A stretch of 64,000 bases of DNA from Chitinophagaceae bacterium. Its GTDB lineage: Bacteria > Bacteroidota > Bacteroidia > Chitinophagales > Chitinophagaceae. The stretch is taken from assembly GCA_016710935.1 (NCBI GenBank), contig JADJTY010000005.1, positions 1-64,000 of the forward strand. The letters run 5' to 3'. The notes beneath the pieces are model-generated. The model had not been told where the DNA came from and searched no databases. It saw only the letters and a program-made list of their open reading frames with translations. Each line of letters opens with the position of its first letter. Positions within the stretch are counted from its first letter, which is position 1. Positions 10,010 through 21,190 of the stretch are shown piece by piece. The position numbers were made by a program, and so were the translations under genes.

Positions 10010-10310
10010 TAAAGTACTGCTGTATTAATAATGCGAGGGCTTCCAAACCAGGCCGCTAAAAGGTTCTAAAATACTGTTCGTAAATTTAAAACATTTCGGT
10101 TTTGCAAATCCGGTTGCCCCTTCGATACTTCGACTTCGCTCAGTACGCTCAGGGCCGGTAGAACTGAAGAGATACAACCTGTCCCGACTTTGTCGGGAGG
10201 TGATCCCACCAGGTTTACGTTTTTAATTTAAGCACTGAAGAAGGAATCCCGATAGCCCTGTCTGCCGACAGGCAGGTATCGGGTCGCAAATAACTTAAGC
10301 CAGTTGGGGG
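10010..10310 (+). mobile_element. Dispersed element, right half with RAYT 3' remnant
   Basis: The segment starts with a diverged match to the last codons of the RAYT gene (ACTGCTGTATTAATAATGC). It continues through the AGGCCGCTAAA junction also seen at 26.5 kb, an inserted CTTCGACTTCGCTCAGTACG palindrome in the loop between CCGG arms, the AGGTGATCCCAC block and a tail unit at about 10292-10309. The left arm was not recognised. An extra CTGTCTGCCGACAGGCAGGT palindrome is inserted before the tail. Confidence 0.7.
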
Positions 10311-10421
10311 ATTAAAACCCTTTTTAATTCATTTTCATGGGTAACAGTAGCCGGTAATTGAGTACCATTATACCTATTGATAATTGTATTTATTGTCAAT
10401 AAATACTTGTTACTAAACAAA

Positions 10422-10450
10422 AGATCCCCGGTCTTATAAACCGGGGATCT
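10422..10450 (-). terminator. Terminator hairpin after the giant adhesin gene
   Basis: AGATCCCCGG (10422-10431) pairs perfectly with CCGGGGATCT (10441-10450). On the minus strand it is followed by TTTTGTTTAG. It lies about 20 bases after the stop codon of the 9-kb gene. Confidence 0.8.
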
Positions 10451-10470
10451 GATAACTGTTCCGTTATTTA

Positions 10471-13400
10471 TCACTGAATAACTACCCTACCTGTAGCCAG
10501 TACTTCTTTACCAAAAGCATCAGTTAACATAACCAGATACATTCCTTTAGAAAGAAGCCTTGCATCCACATTCATACTGCTGTAGGGTGCAGTGATGGGG
10601 TAAGTCTGATCAAACACTTTCTGTCCGTTACCGGCAAACATCACCAGGTGGCGTACAAAGCCCAACTGTGTTGCGTTGGTATAGTAACGCACTTTAAACT
10701 GTCCTTCGTTTGGATTGGGCGTAATGAACAATTGGTTCATGCCTTCGGAGGTTATCTGCACCGCATTAGATAAGGTATTGCAACCGGCTCCTGATGTTAC
10801 CCTTGCTGTATACAGGCCCAGTCCATCTATAGTAACCAGCAGTGTGGGGCCTGTTGCCCCGGGCACTACATTTCCATTTCTGTACCAAACAATCGTATTC
10901 CCTGCAACAGGTGTTACCGTTGCAGTGAGTGTAGTTGTGGTGAATGGTTTTAATACGGTGCCGGGTGAAGCCGCAATAGATATGGTTGGTTGCGTATTAA
11001 CGGTTACGGTTACACTGGCACAGGCCGTGGTGTTACAGGCTCCCTCTGCCCTTACAAAGTAAGTGGTAGTGGTGGTTACCGTAACATTCAATGTGGCACC
11101 GGTGCCTGCTGCTGTACCGCCGCAGCTTCCGCTATACCATCTCCAGGTTGCTCCGGAGCCTAAGCTTCCGCCAACCACACTTAAGGTTACTGTACCCGAA
11201 CCGCAAAGAGCAGTGGCCGTTGCATTGGCTGCTGTTGGTGCAACAGACGGAGCATTTATAGTAACCGATGTGGTTGCATTTACAACCGGGCAACCGCCAC
11301 CGGCTGCTAATGTATAGGTAACCGTATAGGTACCCGGTGTACTGGTGGTAACATTAATATCACCGCTTGTTGCATTGATGCTTAAGCCTGCAGGTGTTGC
11401 GCTGTAAGTACCGCCTGCTGTACCCGTACGGGTTACTGTGGCTATACCTCCAGGCTGACAGAAAGGAGTACCGGCATAACTGATGGTTGCTGCCGGAGCT
11501 GTTGTAATGGTGATGCTGGTTGTTGCTGCTACTGCAGGGCATCCGCCACCGGCTGCTAAAGTATAAGTTACCGTATAAGTACCCGCTGTACTGGCTGCCA
11601 GGTTCACAGCTCCCGTAGCGGCATTAATGCTTAATCCCGCAGGGGCTGCTGTATACGTTCCGCCTGCTGTACCGGTTCTTGTAACCGTAGCGGTTCCTGC
11701 ATTGCTGCAATAAGGCGATCCTGTATAAGCAATCGTTGCTGCAGGAAGTGCCGTAATAGTTATAGTTGTTGTAGTTGTATATAATGCACAACCACCACTG
11801 GCTGCTACCGTATAAGTAACCGTGTAAGTACCTGCTGTGCTGGCTGCCAGGTTAACTGCTCCCGTTGCTGCATTGATGCTTAAGCCGGCTGTTGAACTGT
11901 ATACTCCGCCAGCTGGTGAACCGGTTAAGGTAACATTGGCTGTGCCTGCATTAGAGCAATACGGTGATCCTGCATAAGCTATTGTAGCGTTAGGCGCTGC
12001 AGTTATCGTGATGGTAGTGGTGGTTATTGTGGTACCACAACCTCCCGATGGAGCAATGGTGTAGGTAACGGTATAAGTACCCGGTGTACTGGTACCCAGT
12101 GTTACCGCTCCTGTTGTTGCATTAATGGTTAAGCCTGCAGGTGCTGCTGAATACGTACCACCTCCTGTGCCAAACCTGGTAACATTTGCTGTACCTGCAT
12201 TAGAACAATAAGGAGAGCCTGCATAGAAGATGATCATGTTAGGCGCTGCCGTTATGGTAATGCTGGCAGTAGCAGTAAAGGCTGCACATCCGGCCAGGGT
12301 ATAGGTAACCGTATACGTACCAGGTGTACTGGTACTGGGATTTACGGTTCCGGTAGCTGCATTGATGGTTAAACCTGCAGGTGCTGCACTGTAAGTACCG
12401 CCTGTAGTGCCGGTGAGGGTTACAGGGGCACTTGTAACTGTAGTACAATAGGGAGAACCCGTGTAACTGATAGATGCTACTGGTTGTGGATTAACTAATA
12501 CAGATGCAGTAGCCGTAGGACCTGAACAGGTTACACCTCCGTTTGTGTATGTTGGTGTTATTGTAAAGATCACTGTAATGGGAGAAACGGTATTGTTTAC
12601 CAGGGTTCCGCTAACATTACCTGTACCGCTTGCAGCTATACCGCTAACTGTTGCTGTATTATCCCTGGTCCAGTTAAAGACCGTGCCTGGTATGTTGCCG
12701 CTGGATACAATCGTTATTATCGGGGATCCGCTGCATATAACCTGCGATGCAGGTACTGAAATTACATTGGGTGTTGGATTTACTGTAATGGTAAATATTG
12801 ATGGGGTACCTGCACAACTTACTCCGGTATTTGTATAGGTAGGCGTAACAGTTATAGTTGCTGTTACGGGTACGTTAGTGGTATTGATCGCAGTGAAGCT
12901 TCCTATATTACCCGAGCCTGATGCACCAAGGCCAATGCCGGTGGTATTATTTGTCCAGTTGTAAACTATCGTACCGCCTGTTGCAGTACTGGTGAAGTTC
13001 ACTGCAGTTGTTGTTGCTCCATTACATACAACCTGGTTTGGTACGGTTGTTACTGTTGCCGTTGGATTTACTGTGATGGTAAATGTTGTTGGAGTGCCTA
13101 CACAGCTTGTTCCGCCAATGGTATAGGTTGCAGTAACGGTTATGGTTGCTGTTACCGGAGCATTGGTTGTGTTGGTAGCGGTAAAGCTGGCAATATTTCC
13201 AATGCCTGATGATGCAAGACCAATACTTGTTGTATTATTTGTCCAGTTGTACACGATCGTACCGCCTGTTGCAGTACTGGTAAAATTAATCGCTGTGGTT
13301 GCTGCCCCGTTACATACAACCTGGTTGGCTACAGCTGTTACTGTTGCTGTTGGATTAACAGTTATTGTAAATGTGGATGGGGTTCCTGCACAACTGGTGC

Positions 13401-16400
13401 CACCATTGGTATAAGTTGGTGTTACGGTTATGGTTGCGGCTACCGGTGCACTGGTTGTGTTGGTAGCTGTAAAGCTCGCAATATTTCCAATGCCTGATGA
13501 TGCAAGACCAATACTTGTTGTATTATTTGTCCAGTTATAAATGATCGTACCACCTGTTGCAGTACTAGTAAAGTTTACAGCCGTAGTTGCTGCTCCGTTA
13601 CATACAACCTGGTTTGGTACGGTTGTTACTGTTGCCGTTGGATTAACGGTGATGGTAAAGGTTGTTGGAGTGCCCACACAGCTTGTTCCACCATTGGTAT
13701 AAGTTGGTGTTACAGTTATCGTAGCGGTTACAGGTGTAGTTGTTGTATTGGTTGCTGTAAAGCTACCTATATTACCCGAGCCTGATGATGCAAGACCAAT
13801 ACTGGTTGTATTATTTGTCCAGTTATAAACGATCGTACCACCTGTTGCAGTACTGGTAAAGTTTACAGCCGTAGTTGCTTCTCCGTTACATACAACCTGG
13901 TTGGCTACAGTTGTTACTGTTGCTGTTGGATTAACAGTTATTGTAAATGTAGATGGGGTGCCTGCACAACTTACTCCACCATTGGTATAGTTAGGTGTAA
14001 CAGTTATAGTTGCTGTTACGGGTGCATTAGTGGTATTGATTGCTGTAAAGCTTGCAATATCACCAGTGCCTGATGCAGCTAACCCAATACTTGTTGTATT
14101 ATTTGTCCAGTCATAAACGATCGTTCCTCCTGTTGCAGTACTGGTAAAGTTTACAGCCGTAGTTGCTGCTCCGTTACATACAACCTGGTTGGCTACAGCT
14201 GTTACTGTTGCTGTTGGATTAACAGTTATTGTAAATGTGGATGGGGTTCCTGCACAACTTACTCCACCATTGGTATAAGTTGGTGTTACGGTTATGGTTG
14301 CCATTACCGGAGCAGTAGTTGCATTGATAGCTGTAAAGCTGGCAATATCACCAGTGCCTGATGCAGCTAACCCAATACTTGTTGTATTATTTGTCCAGTC
14401 ATAAACGATCGTTCCTCCTGTTGCAGTACTGGTAAAGTTTACAGCCGTAGTTGCTGCTCCGTTACATACAACCTGGTTTGGTACCGTTGTTACTGTTGCT
14501 GTTGGATTAACAGTTATTGTAAATGTGGATGGGGTTCCTGCACAACTTACTCCACCATTGGTATACGTTGGTGTTACGGTTATGGTTGCCATTACCGGAG
14601 CAGTAGTTGCATTGATAGCTGTAAAGCTTGCAATATCACCAGTGCCTGATGCTGCTAACCCAATACTTGTTGTATTATTTGTCCAGTCATAAACGATCGT
14701 TCCTCCTGTTGCAGTACTGGTAAAGTTTACAGCCGGAGTTGCAGCGCCGTTACATATAACCTGGTTTAGTACGGTAGTTACAGTTGCTGTTGGATTAACT
14801 GTGACTGTTGCAGTTATTGGCGTACCCGTAATGACCCCAACCGTTGGCGTTATGGTAAATGTTACCAATATGGCTGCATTGGTGGTATTGGTCAATGTAC
14901 CGCTGATATCACCGGCACCGCTGGCTGCAATCCCCGTTACGGTGGTTGTATTGTCCCTTGTCCAGTTGAACACGGTTGATGGAACACTGCCGGTTATCAG
15001 GATCGTTGTGATCGATGATCCTGAGCAAATTATTTGGTTTTGCGGCGCAGCAACAGCATCCGGTACGGGTTCAGTGCCTCCGGCGGCAATTATATATTCC
15101 GTGTTTTGTCCTGTTATGGTAAGGGTATTAGCCGGCATATTCAAGGTAGCCCCGCTGTTGGTCCACAGGGTATCGCTGTTGTTGTTGCGTTTATATAATT
15201 GTAAGGTTGGTTCTGATGCCGGTGTTACAATAATATTGCCGGTATAATTATAAGTAGCAGTGTATTGTGGCGCTGTGCCACCAGATACATGAACGCCAAA
15301 ATAATGGTCGTTTTCACCAATGCCCACCGTACCGTTTGTTGTATTAGGAATATCCTTCACTTCATACACACTGATCCCGGAAGGTGCTCCCCCGGTTGCT
15401 GTTGCCGTAAAATTTTCGCCGGCTGCAACAGTAAGCGTAGTGGTTTTAATTGCATTGATAAAATCGAAAGCACTGGTATCACCAATTGCCGCACCGGAGA
15501 TTACCCAGCTTGGCCCATTGATCATAGTTCCGGTTATTCCATTTTTACTGTCATAAGCCAGTTGCAAATGCGGTTCATCAAAATTATAATAGCCCGCCAG
15601 GTTTGAATAGGCGGGGTGTGCAGCTGTTATCTTCCTGTTCATCCATTCGCGGATCTGGGTTTGTGTAAGCGCAATATTCCAGATCCTGACCTCGTCTAAA
15701 TCTGCATTAGCAAAACAATTCCCATGGTCTATCCAGCCACCCAGCGTTAAGGGAACTGCTCCGTCTGCTATCGTTCCTGCATCAATACTGCTGGCCACCT
15801 CAATGCCGTTGAGATACATTTTATGGTTGCCGGAACTATAAACAATGGCCAGGTGATTCCATTTGTTTCCCGGTGATAATGAGCTTGTCATGGTTGTTGC
15901 TACTGAACTGTATGGTTTCCAGATTATACCTGCGTTATTAGGATCCGCACCATTCAATGCAATGATCTGATTAGAGAATACCGAATTTAATTGTCTGCCT
16001 GTTATTGCCCCGTAAGCATCCCCGGAACTCGGGTCTTGATTTATTCCATTCCATTTTACCCAAAGATCTATAGTTCCTGTTTGCAGATTATTGAGTGCGC
16101 CGCCATTAGGAATAGCAACAATATCATTAACACCATCAAATTTTAAAGCATTGCCACTACCCCTGCTTTGTTTATACAAAGCTTTCACTTGTGCAACATC
16201 TAATGCTCCATTATACATTTTTAATTCATCAACTTTACCATTGAATAAACCTGTACCGCCGCAAGCTCCTGAGGGTTCTCCTACTTTTATGGGTGCACCA
16301 CTGGCCGGTGTGTTGTAATTGGTACTGGTTCCTGCTTTAAAAATTCCATCCACATATAATTTCTGTTCAACGCCATCATATGTTCCTACTATATGATGCC

Positions 16401-19400
16401 ATTTATTATCATTGAAAGTTTCTGTGGTAAGCACCTGGCTCCAGGAACCTCCACTGGCCAGCCAGTATGATAACCTGTTATTATCCACACCCACAAAATA
16501 CCCTGTTGCACTGCCGCAATTATGCTTACCGGCAATCATTTTTGGCTCACCGGTAGCTGTTGAAAACTTCACCCAGGTACTGATAGTAAAGGGTGTTCCC
16601 AGTAAGTCAAGTGAAGTACTGTTGGCCAGCGTTATACTTGTGCCCGAGCCATTGCCATTAAACTGGTAAGCAGCATTATTGTTCTCATACTTATCTGTGG
16701 TAGCCGTTGCATTTACAACAATACCATGGCGGCTATTACCACTCATATCATTGGCGTTACCATTCATTGGTAAATAAGCCAGCAGATCCGGCATCATGGG
16801 TATATCAGCCAGTTGCAGTATTTCATTGGGCGACAAAACCCGGTTATAAATTTTAATATCATCCAAATCACCCTGAAAATTCAATCCACTGTGGTTTTGA
16901 CCAATATAATACATAGCATTTGGTGTAAATGAAATGGATAAACTATGGGTATTAGATCTTTTCAATTCGCCATTAATGAACAATTGGGTTTCGGAACTGA
17001 CTGCTCCTGTTTTTTTGTAAGTCAATGCTACATGATGCCATTGACTGAGCGGTTCCAGCATCGTATAATTAGAAAATAAAGGGTCATTTGTTAGTGGGAA
17101 ATTATACCCCAAAATATAAGAAAACGTTGTTCCGTCAAGTGCCTGCTGAAACCCACCGTTTGGAACGGCAACATTGCTCATAACACCTCTTTGCCCAAAG
17201 TAACTGTTTATCTTAAACCAGTATGACACTGAAAACTCATCTCCAAACATATTAGTATTAGGAACACTTATATGATTGGGATTCGTAAAATTGTACGCCT
17301 TATTGGCGTTGCCAAAACGATCAGTGATCAATGTTGCGCCGTTCACTGTTCCGTTATTTCCATTTCCGCTTTCGTCATTGGCATTGGCATTAAAAGGATA
17401 ATAAGCAACAAGGCCGGTTGCACTTTGATTGTATATTTTCTGTACTTCTGTAGCGGATAAGTTCCTGCGATAAATATTTAATTCATCTATTAAATTAGCT
17501 CCATAATAAGTAGCTGCACCAACCTGAGATCCTATGTGCAGGTCCTCTGCCGAATTGTTCATTACTATTGATCCAGCTCCGCTGGAGTACAGAACAGGCT
17601 TGGGTTGTCCGTCAATATACAACACCGGGTTAACATCTCCGGTTTTAGCCACTACAACATAGTGATGCCAGTTGAGGTCACTTACACCATCTGTTCCTCT
17701 CCATCCACCGTTAAAGTAGAAATAAAACATATTATTGTTGATATTATGCAGCCCCATACCATAATTACAGGTACCTCCGGTCCAGTCTCCTCCTTTTTCG
17801 GCTATAATATCAATACCCAAACGGGTTCTTTTCACCCAGGCGGATAAACTAATTTCCGCACCCGGACGAATGGTGGCAGCATCAGGAACATTAATGTAAT
17901 CTGAAGTGCCGTTAAATGCATAGGCCCTGTTCGTGTTGTTAAATCGGTCAGCAGTTAAAACTGCGCCGTTCACTGTACCGTTATTTCCATTTCCGCTTTC
18001 ATCATTGGCATTGCCGTTGAAAGGGTAATAGGCTACCGGTCCGGCATATTCGCTATAATATAATGAAAGAACCTGGGCATCAGTCATGGCATTATTATAA
18101 ATCCTGAATTCATCCATTTTACCCTTAAAATTCCAGATACCATCCTGGTAAACCGAGTTTCCATCAGTATTTACCATGGCTCCCAATAATACCGACCGGC
18201 CGGGAACATAGGTTGCGGTTGAAAAATTTTCAATCAAAGAAGGGGATTGCAATATCCCGTCGATGTATATTTTTTGTACCGTTCCGTTAACCGTAATCAC
18301 CCATTGTTTCCAGCTATTCACCGGTGGTGTGGAATAAGGAACAACTATTCGTTCTACATCACAATGTCCCGACTTGGTATAAGTTCCTGAACCTCCCTGG
18401 TTCAGTATCATTAAAAAACAAGAGGCATTACATGCATTTCCACCATAGGAGAAAGGTACCCGGTAAACGGCCGGGTCGTCTGCATTAAACCAAAAAGAAA
18501 TCGTTCTGTTAGTAGCAGGAAAATTGTCGGCCGGTATACGGATATACGAACCAACGGCACCGTTGAAGTAATAGGCTTTATTTGCATTACCAAATCTGTC
18601 AGCATTTAAAGAAACTCCGGCGCCTGTATAATTTGAATTAATTCCATTACCACTTTCATCATTAGCGTTACCGTTAAAAGGATAAAAAGCTACCAATCCA
18701 ACAGACTCATTATTGTAAAGCTGCATTACCTGTGCATCAGACATGGCTGCATTATAGATCCTGATATCATCCAGTTTGCCATTGGTATACCCAACGTTTG
18801 CATCGGTATAGGGTGCCGTGCCGTTCAATGAAGTGATCACGCCCAGTGCCAGGTCTTTTCCGGTAACCGCGGTACTGCCGCCGAAAGAAGAAGTGGTACT
18901 TTTCAGTTCGCCGTTTACATATATTTTCTGATCGGCCCCGTTAATAGTAAGCACCCAATGGTACCAGCTATTTACAGGAGGTGCTGGATACGTATACCCC
19001 GCACCGTTATTACCACAGTGGCCCTGTACAAAATAGGTTCCGGTACCGGTGCAGTTAAGCCCCATGATAAGGGTTGTTCCGCAACTGCCATTCCCTCCAT
19101 AACCCAGCAAACCCGGCCTGTTGCTTACATCAGTCACGTTAAACCACAAAGAAATGGTACGGTTGGTAGTGGGCAGCAGATCGGCCGGCATACGTATATA
19201 CGATCCGGTTAGTCCATCAAAATTATATGCACTGTTGGCGTTGCCAAAACGGTCAGTTGTTAAAGTTACGCCAGCGCCGATATAAGTTGGATTTATAGCA
19301 TTGCCACTTTGGTCATTTGCATTTCCGTTAAAAGGATAGTAGGCTACAAGATTTTGAGAAAGCGCTGAGGCTGAATATAATACCCAGAAACACAGCAGTA

Positions 19401-19413
19401 GAATTGTGCGCAT
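10471..19413 (-). CDS. Giant T9SS-secreted LamG/PKD-like repeat adhesin
   Basis: A 2980-residue surface protein. The frame is open from 19470, but the ATG at 19413 gives a proper signal peptide (MRTILLLCFWVLYSASALSQ). Six LamG/concanavalin-like domains, each opening with a YYPFNGNANDESGN-type strand, start near residues 24, 241, 459, 668, 880 and 1090. A linker region runs from about 1312 to 1450. Nine PKD/Ig-like repeats of about 96 residues follow (core NQVVCNGAATTAVNFTSTA), seven of them nearly identical, then five ~78-residue repeats (SPYCSNAGTANVT..PGTYTVTYT) and two Ig-like modules. The end is a type A T9SS sorting domain (FITPNPNEGQFKVRYY..GMYLVMLTDAFGKEVLATGRVVIQ). It is probably exported and attached to the outer surface for adhesion or polysaccharide binding. 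It stays in frame over 9 kb. Confidence 0.92.
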   Translation of the reverse strand: MRTILLLCFWVLYSASALSQNLVAYYPFNGNANDQSGNAINPTYIGAGVTLTTDRFGNANSAYNFDGLTGSYIRMPADLLPTTNRTISLWFNVTDVSNRPGLLGYGGNGSCGTTLIMGLNCTGTGTYFVQGHCGNNGAGYTYPAPPVNSWYHWVLTINGADQKIYVNGELKSTTSSFGGSTAVTGKDLALGVITSLNGTAPYTDANVGYTNGKLDDIRIYNAAMSDAQVMQLYNNESVGLVAFYPFNGNANDESGNGINSNYTGAGVSLNADRFGNANKAYYFNGAVGSYIRIPADNFPATNRTISFWFNADDPAVYRVPFSYGGNACNASCFLMILNQGGSGTYTKSGHCDVERIVVPYSTPPVNSWKQWVITVNGTVQKIYIDGILQSPSLIENFSTATYVPGRSVLLGAMVNTDGNSVYQDGIWNFKGKMDEFRIYNNAMTDAQVLSLYYSEYAGPVAYYPFNGNANDESGNGNNGTVNGAVLTADRFNNTNRAYAFNGTSDYINVPDAATIRPGAEISLSAWVKRTRLGIDIIAEKGGDWTGGTCNYGMGLHNINNNMFYFYFNGGWRGTDGVSDLNWHHYVVVAKTGDVNPVLYIDGQPKPVLYSSGAGSIVMNNSAEDLHIGSQVGAATYYGANLIDELNIYRRNLSATEVQKIYNQSATGLVAYYPFNANANDESGNGNNGTVNGATLITDRFGNANKAYNFTNPNHISVPNTNMFGDEFSVSYWFKINSYFGQRGVMSNVAVPNGGFQQALDGTTFSYILGYNFPLTNDPLFSNYTMLEPLSQWHHVALTYKKTGAVSSETQLFINGELKRSNTHSLSISFTPNAMYYIGQNHSGLNFQGDLDDIKIYNRVLSPNEILQLADIPMMPDLLAYLPMNGNANDMSGNSRHGIVVNATATTDKYENNNAAYQFNGNGSGTSITLANSTSLDLLGTPFTISTWVKFSTATGEPKMIAGKHNCGSATGYFVGVDNNRLSYWLASGGSWSQVLTTETFNDNKWHHIVGTYDGVEQKLYVDGIFKAGTSTNYNTPASGAPIKVGEPSGACGGTGLFNGKVDELKMYNGALDVAQVKALYKQSRGSGNALKFDGVNDIVAIPNGGALNNLQTGTIDLWVKWNGINQDPSSGDAYGAITGRQLNSVFSNQIIALNGADPNNAGIIWKPYSSVATTMTSSLSPGNKWNHLAIVYSSGNHKMYLNGIEVASSIDAGTIADGAVPLTLGGWIDHGNCFANADLDEVRIWNIALTQTQIREWMNRKITAAHPAYSNLAGYYNFDEPHLQLAYDSKNGITGTMINGPSWVISGAAIGDTSAFDFINAIKTTTLTVAAGENFTATATGGAPSGISVYEVKDIPNTTNGTVGIGENDHYFGVHVSGGTAPQYTATYNYTGNIIVTPASEPTLQLYKRNNNSDTLWTNSGATLNMPANTLTITGQNTEYIIAAGGTEPVPDAVAAPQNQIICSGSSITTILITGSVPSTVFNWTRDNTTTVTGIAASGAGDISGTLTNTTNAAILVTFTITPTVGVITGTPITATVTVNPTATVTTVLNQVICNGAATPAVNFTSTATGGTIVYDWTNNTTSIGLAASGTGDIASFTAINATTAPVMATITVTPTYTNGGVSCAGTPSTFTITVNPTATVTTVPNQVVCNGAATTAVNFTSTATGGTIVYDWTNNTTSIGLAASGTGDIASFTAINATTAPVMATITVTPTYTNGGVSCAGTPSTFTITVNPTATVTAVANQVVCNGAATTAVNFTSTATGGTIVYDWTNNTTSIGLAASGTGDIASFTAINTTNAPVTATITVTPNYTNGGVSCAGTPSTFTITVNPTATVTTVANQVVCNGEATTAVNFTSTATGGTIVYNWTNNTTSIGLASSGSGNIGSFTATNTTTTPVTATITVTPTYTNGGTSCVGTPTTFTITVNPTATVTTVPNQVVCNGAATTAVNFTSTATGGTIIYNWTNNTTSIGLASSGIGNIASFTATNTTSAPVAATITVTPTYTNGGTSCAGTPSTFTITVNPTATVTAVANQVVCNGAATTAINFTSTATGGTIVYNWTNNTTSIGLASSGIGNIASFTATNTTNAPVTATITVTATYTIGGTSCVGTPTTFTITVNPTATVTTVPNQVVCNGATTTAVNFTSTATGGTIVYNWTNNTTGIGLGASGSGNIGSFTAINTTNVPVTATITVTPTYTNTGVSCAGTPSIFTITVNPTPNVISVPASQVICSGSPIITIVSSGNIPGTVFNWTRDNTATVSGIAASGTGNVSGTLVNNTVSPITVIFTITPTYTNGGVTCSGPTATASVLVNPQPVASISYTGSPYCTTVTSAPVTLTGTTGGTYSAAPAGLTINAATGTVNPSTSTPGTYTVTYTLAGCAAFTATASITITAAPNMIIFYAGSPYCSNAGTANVTRFGTGGGTYSAAPAGLTINATTGAVTLGTSTPGTYTVTYTIAPSGGCGTTITTTTITITAAPNATIAYAGSPYCSNAGTANVTLTGSPAGGVYSSTAGLSINAATGAVNLAASTAGTYTVTYTVAASGGCALYTTTTTITITALPAATIAYTGSPYCSNAGTATVTRTGTAGGTYTAAPAGLSINAATGAVNLAASTAGTYTVTYTLAAGGGCPAVAATTSITITTAPAATISYAGTPFCQPGGIATVTRTGTAGGTYSATPAGLSINATSGDINVTTSTPGTYTVTYTLAAGGGCPVVNATTSVTINAPSVAPTAANATATALCGSGTVTLSVVGGSLGSGATWRWYSGSCGGTAAGTGATLNVTVTTTTTYFVRAEGACNTTACASVTVTVNTQPTISIAASPGTVLKPFTTTTLTATVTPVAGNTIVWYRNGNVVPGATGPTLLVTIDGLGLYTARVTSGAGCNTLSNAVQITSEGMNQLFITPNPNEGQFKVRYYTNATQLGFVRHLVMFAGNGQKVFDQTYPITAPYSSMNVDARLLSKGMYLVMLTDAFGKEVLATGRVVIQ
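12770..14785 (-). repeat. Seven tandem 288-bp coding repeats in the adhesin
   Basis: The motif GTTGCTGTTGGATTAACAG recurs at about 13055, 13342, 13629, 13916, 14203, 14490 and 14780, a spacing of 287-288 bases that matches the 96-residue protein repeat. Units differ at only scattered positions, so array length could change by recombination and is prone to collapse in assembly. Confidence 0.9.
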
Positions 19414-19929
19414 GATATTAGTTTTAACACAAAGTTTGAAAAAAGGATATGCTGTACTGCTGACTCCCATCAGAGCTAAACCTGATGATAATCAGCAAAA
19501 AACAGGAATTACAAACGGCATAAAATTCGTGGGGGATCAATACATTTTTCGGGCTTAATTACAAAAAAGCTGAAGGCTTAATTTCTACAAATTGAGGTTT
19601 ACCTACCCAAATTATTGATGATTTTATCAGGTTCTCACAACCACTTCCCTGGTTCGTGGCACACTAAACAGCTTTCATTTCTTCCGTTTCGTGTGCCACG
19701 AACCGGTGCGAAGGGCTTCAGGTTACAGCAGGCATATTCCCTCAAATATTCCGGTATTACAAGCAACTTATTTTTAAATAGCAAGACACACAATTAGGTC
19801 GTCTTACGCAAAATCATTGCGAAAATCTTACGGTTTTTACATACTCACACAAAATTATTTCGGGGCTTGTATTTGGTTTACTCATAATTTTGAGTATTTT
19901 TACTCAGTATATTAAGTAAATTGTAAACT
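19414..19929. other. Intergenic region with a 14-bp inverted repeat
   Basis: The 516-base gap lies between the divergent adhesin and ATPase genes. GGTTCGTGGCACAC (19651-19664) is perfectly repeated in inverted form at 19691-19704 and belongs to the GGTTCGTG repeat family. The promoters of both flanking genes should lie here. No further gene is supported. Confidence 0.6.
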
Positions 19930-21114
19930 ATGTTTGAACGTCTTCATTTACAGCCACTTATAAAAGGATGCATGAGCCAAGGAAGTTCATCCAGGTAGTA
20001 ATGGGGCCCCGGCAAATAGGAAAAACCACCCTGGTAACCCAACTGGTAGAAAAAATTAATGTTGGATTCCATTTTATTGCTGCTGATGCCGTAGCCGCAA
20101 CAAACAGCAGCTGGCTTGAACAGCAGTGGGAAAACTGCCCGTGTAAAAATGGAGCTGGAAAAGGCGGCGGTATTTTTATTGGTAATTGATGAAATTCAAA
20201 AAATAGATAACTGGAGTGAAACTGTAAAATTGCTGTGGGACAGGGATACCCGAAATAAAATAAACCTGAAAGTAATTTTGTTAGGATCATCCCGTCTGCT
20301 GTTACAAAAAGGACTTACCGAATCACTTGCAGGAAGATTTGAAAGCACGTATATGGGCCATTGGAGTTATGAAGAAATGAGAGAGGCATTTGGATGGAAT
20401 GTAGATCAATATGTATGGTTTGGGGGTTACCCCGGATCGGCAGATTTGATCAAAGATGAGGAACGCTGGAAAACATACGTGCTGGAATCGCTGATTGAAA
20501 CCAGTATTTCAAAAGATATTATTATGCTGACCAGGGTGGATAAGCCTGCACTGATGAAACGCCTTTTTGAAATGGGTTGTTTGTATTCGGGTCAGATACT
20601 TTCGTATACCAAAATGCTGGGTCAGTTACAAGATGCAGGGAATACCACTACCCTTTCACACTACCTGGAGTTGCTGGATACCGCCGGCCTGCTTGCGGGA
20701 TTAGAAAAATACGCCCCGGATGTAATACGCCAACGATCATCAAGCCCAAAATTCCAGGTGCATAATACTGCTTTAATAAGCGCCCAGCGGCATAAATTCT
20801 TTAAAGATGTAAAGGGAGAACCTGATGAATGGGGACGTATGGTGGAATCGGCAATCGGCGCCCATTTAGTTAATCATTCAATTACAGAGAAATTTAATTT
20901 ACATTACTGGAGAGCGCGCAATGATGAGGTTGATTTTGTTATTGAAAAAAAAGGGAAGGTAATTGGTTTAGAAGTAAAGAGTGGAGCCGCCGGAAATACT
21001 TCCGGAATGACAGCATTTAAAAAAAGGTTTAATCCTCATAAAGTTTTACTAATTGGAAATGCCGGACTGCCATGGAAGGATTTTTTGGGAATGAATCCTG
21101 TGGAATTGTTTTAG
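19930..21114 (+). pseudogene. AAA ATPase with DUF4143 domain, two homopolymer frameshifts
   Basis: Starting at the ATG at 19930 (MFERLHLQPLIK) the protein needs one extra A near 19967 to continue MHEPRKFIQVVMGPRQIGKTTLVTQLVE (Walker A GPRQIGKT). It needs one A fewer near 20133 to join the long open frame with FLLVIDEIQKIDNWSETVKLLWD (Walker B). Sensor-like VILLGSSRLLLQKGLTESLAGRFE follows. The C-terminal half has the DUF4143 nuclease-like fold (HYLELLDTAGLLAGLEKY, LHYWRARNDEVDFVIEKKGKVIGLEVKSG). The whole protein is about 394 residues, the normal length. These ATPases are widespread, mobile and of unclear role, sometimes called toxin/defence-like. Both lesions are in A-runs, so sequencing error is likely. 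An element copy follows immediately. Confidence 0.82.
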
Positions 21115-21190
21115 GAGAACATTTAAAATGCAGGTGCAGGGACGAAAGCTATAAACATGTAAATGCTGTTTAATGCTTTTGATAACTTCG

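Noticed and set aside
10715..19212. Many open frames antisense to the adhesin gene
   Set aside because: They arise from the Thr/Val-rich repeat codons read on the other strand and repeat with the same 288-bp period.
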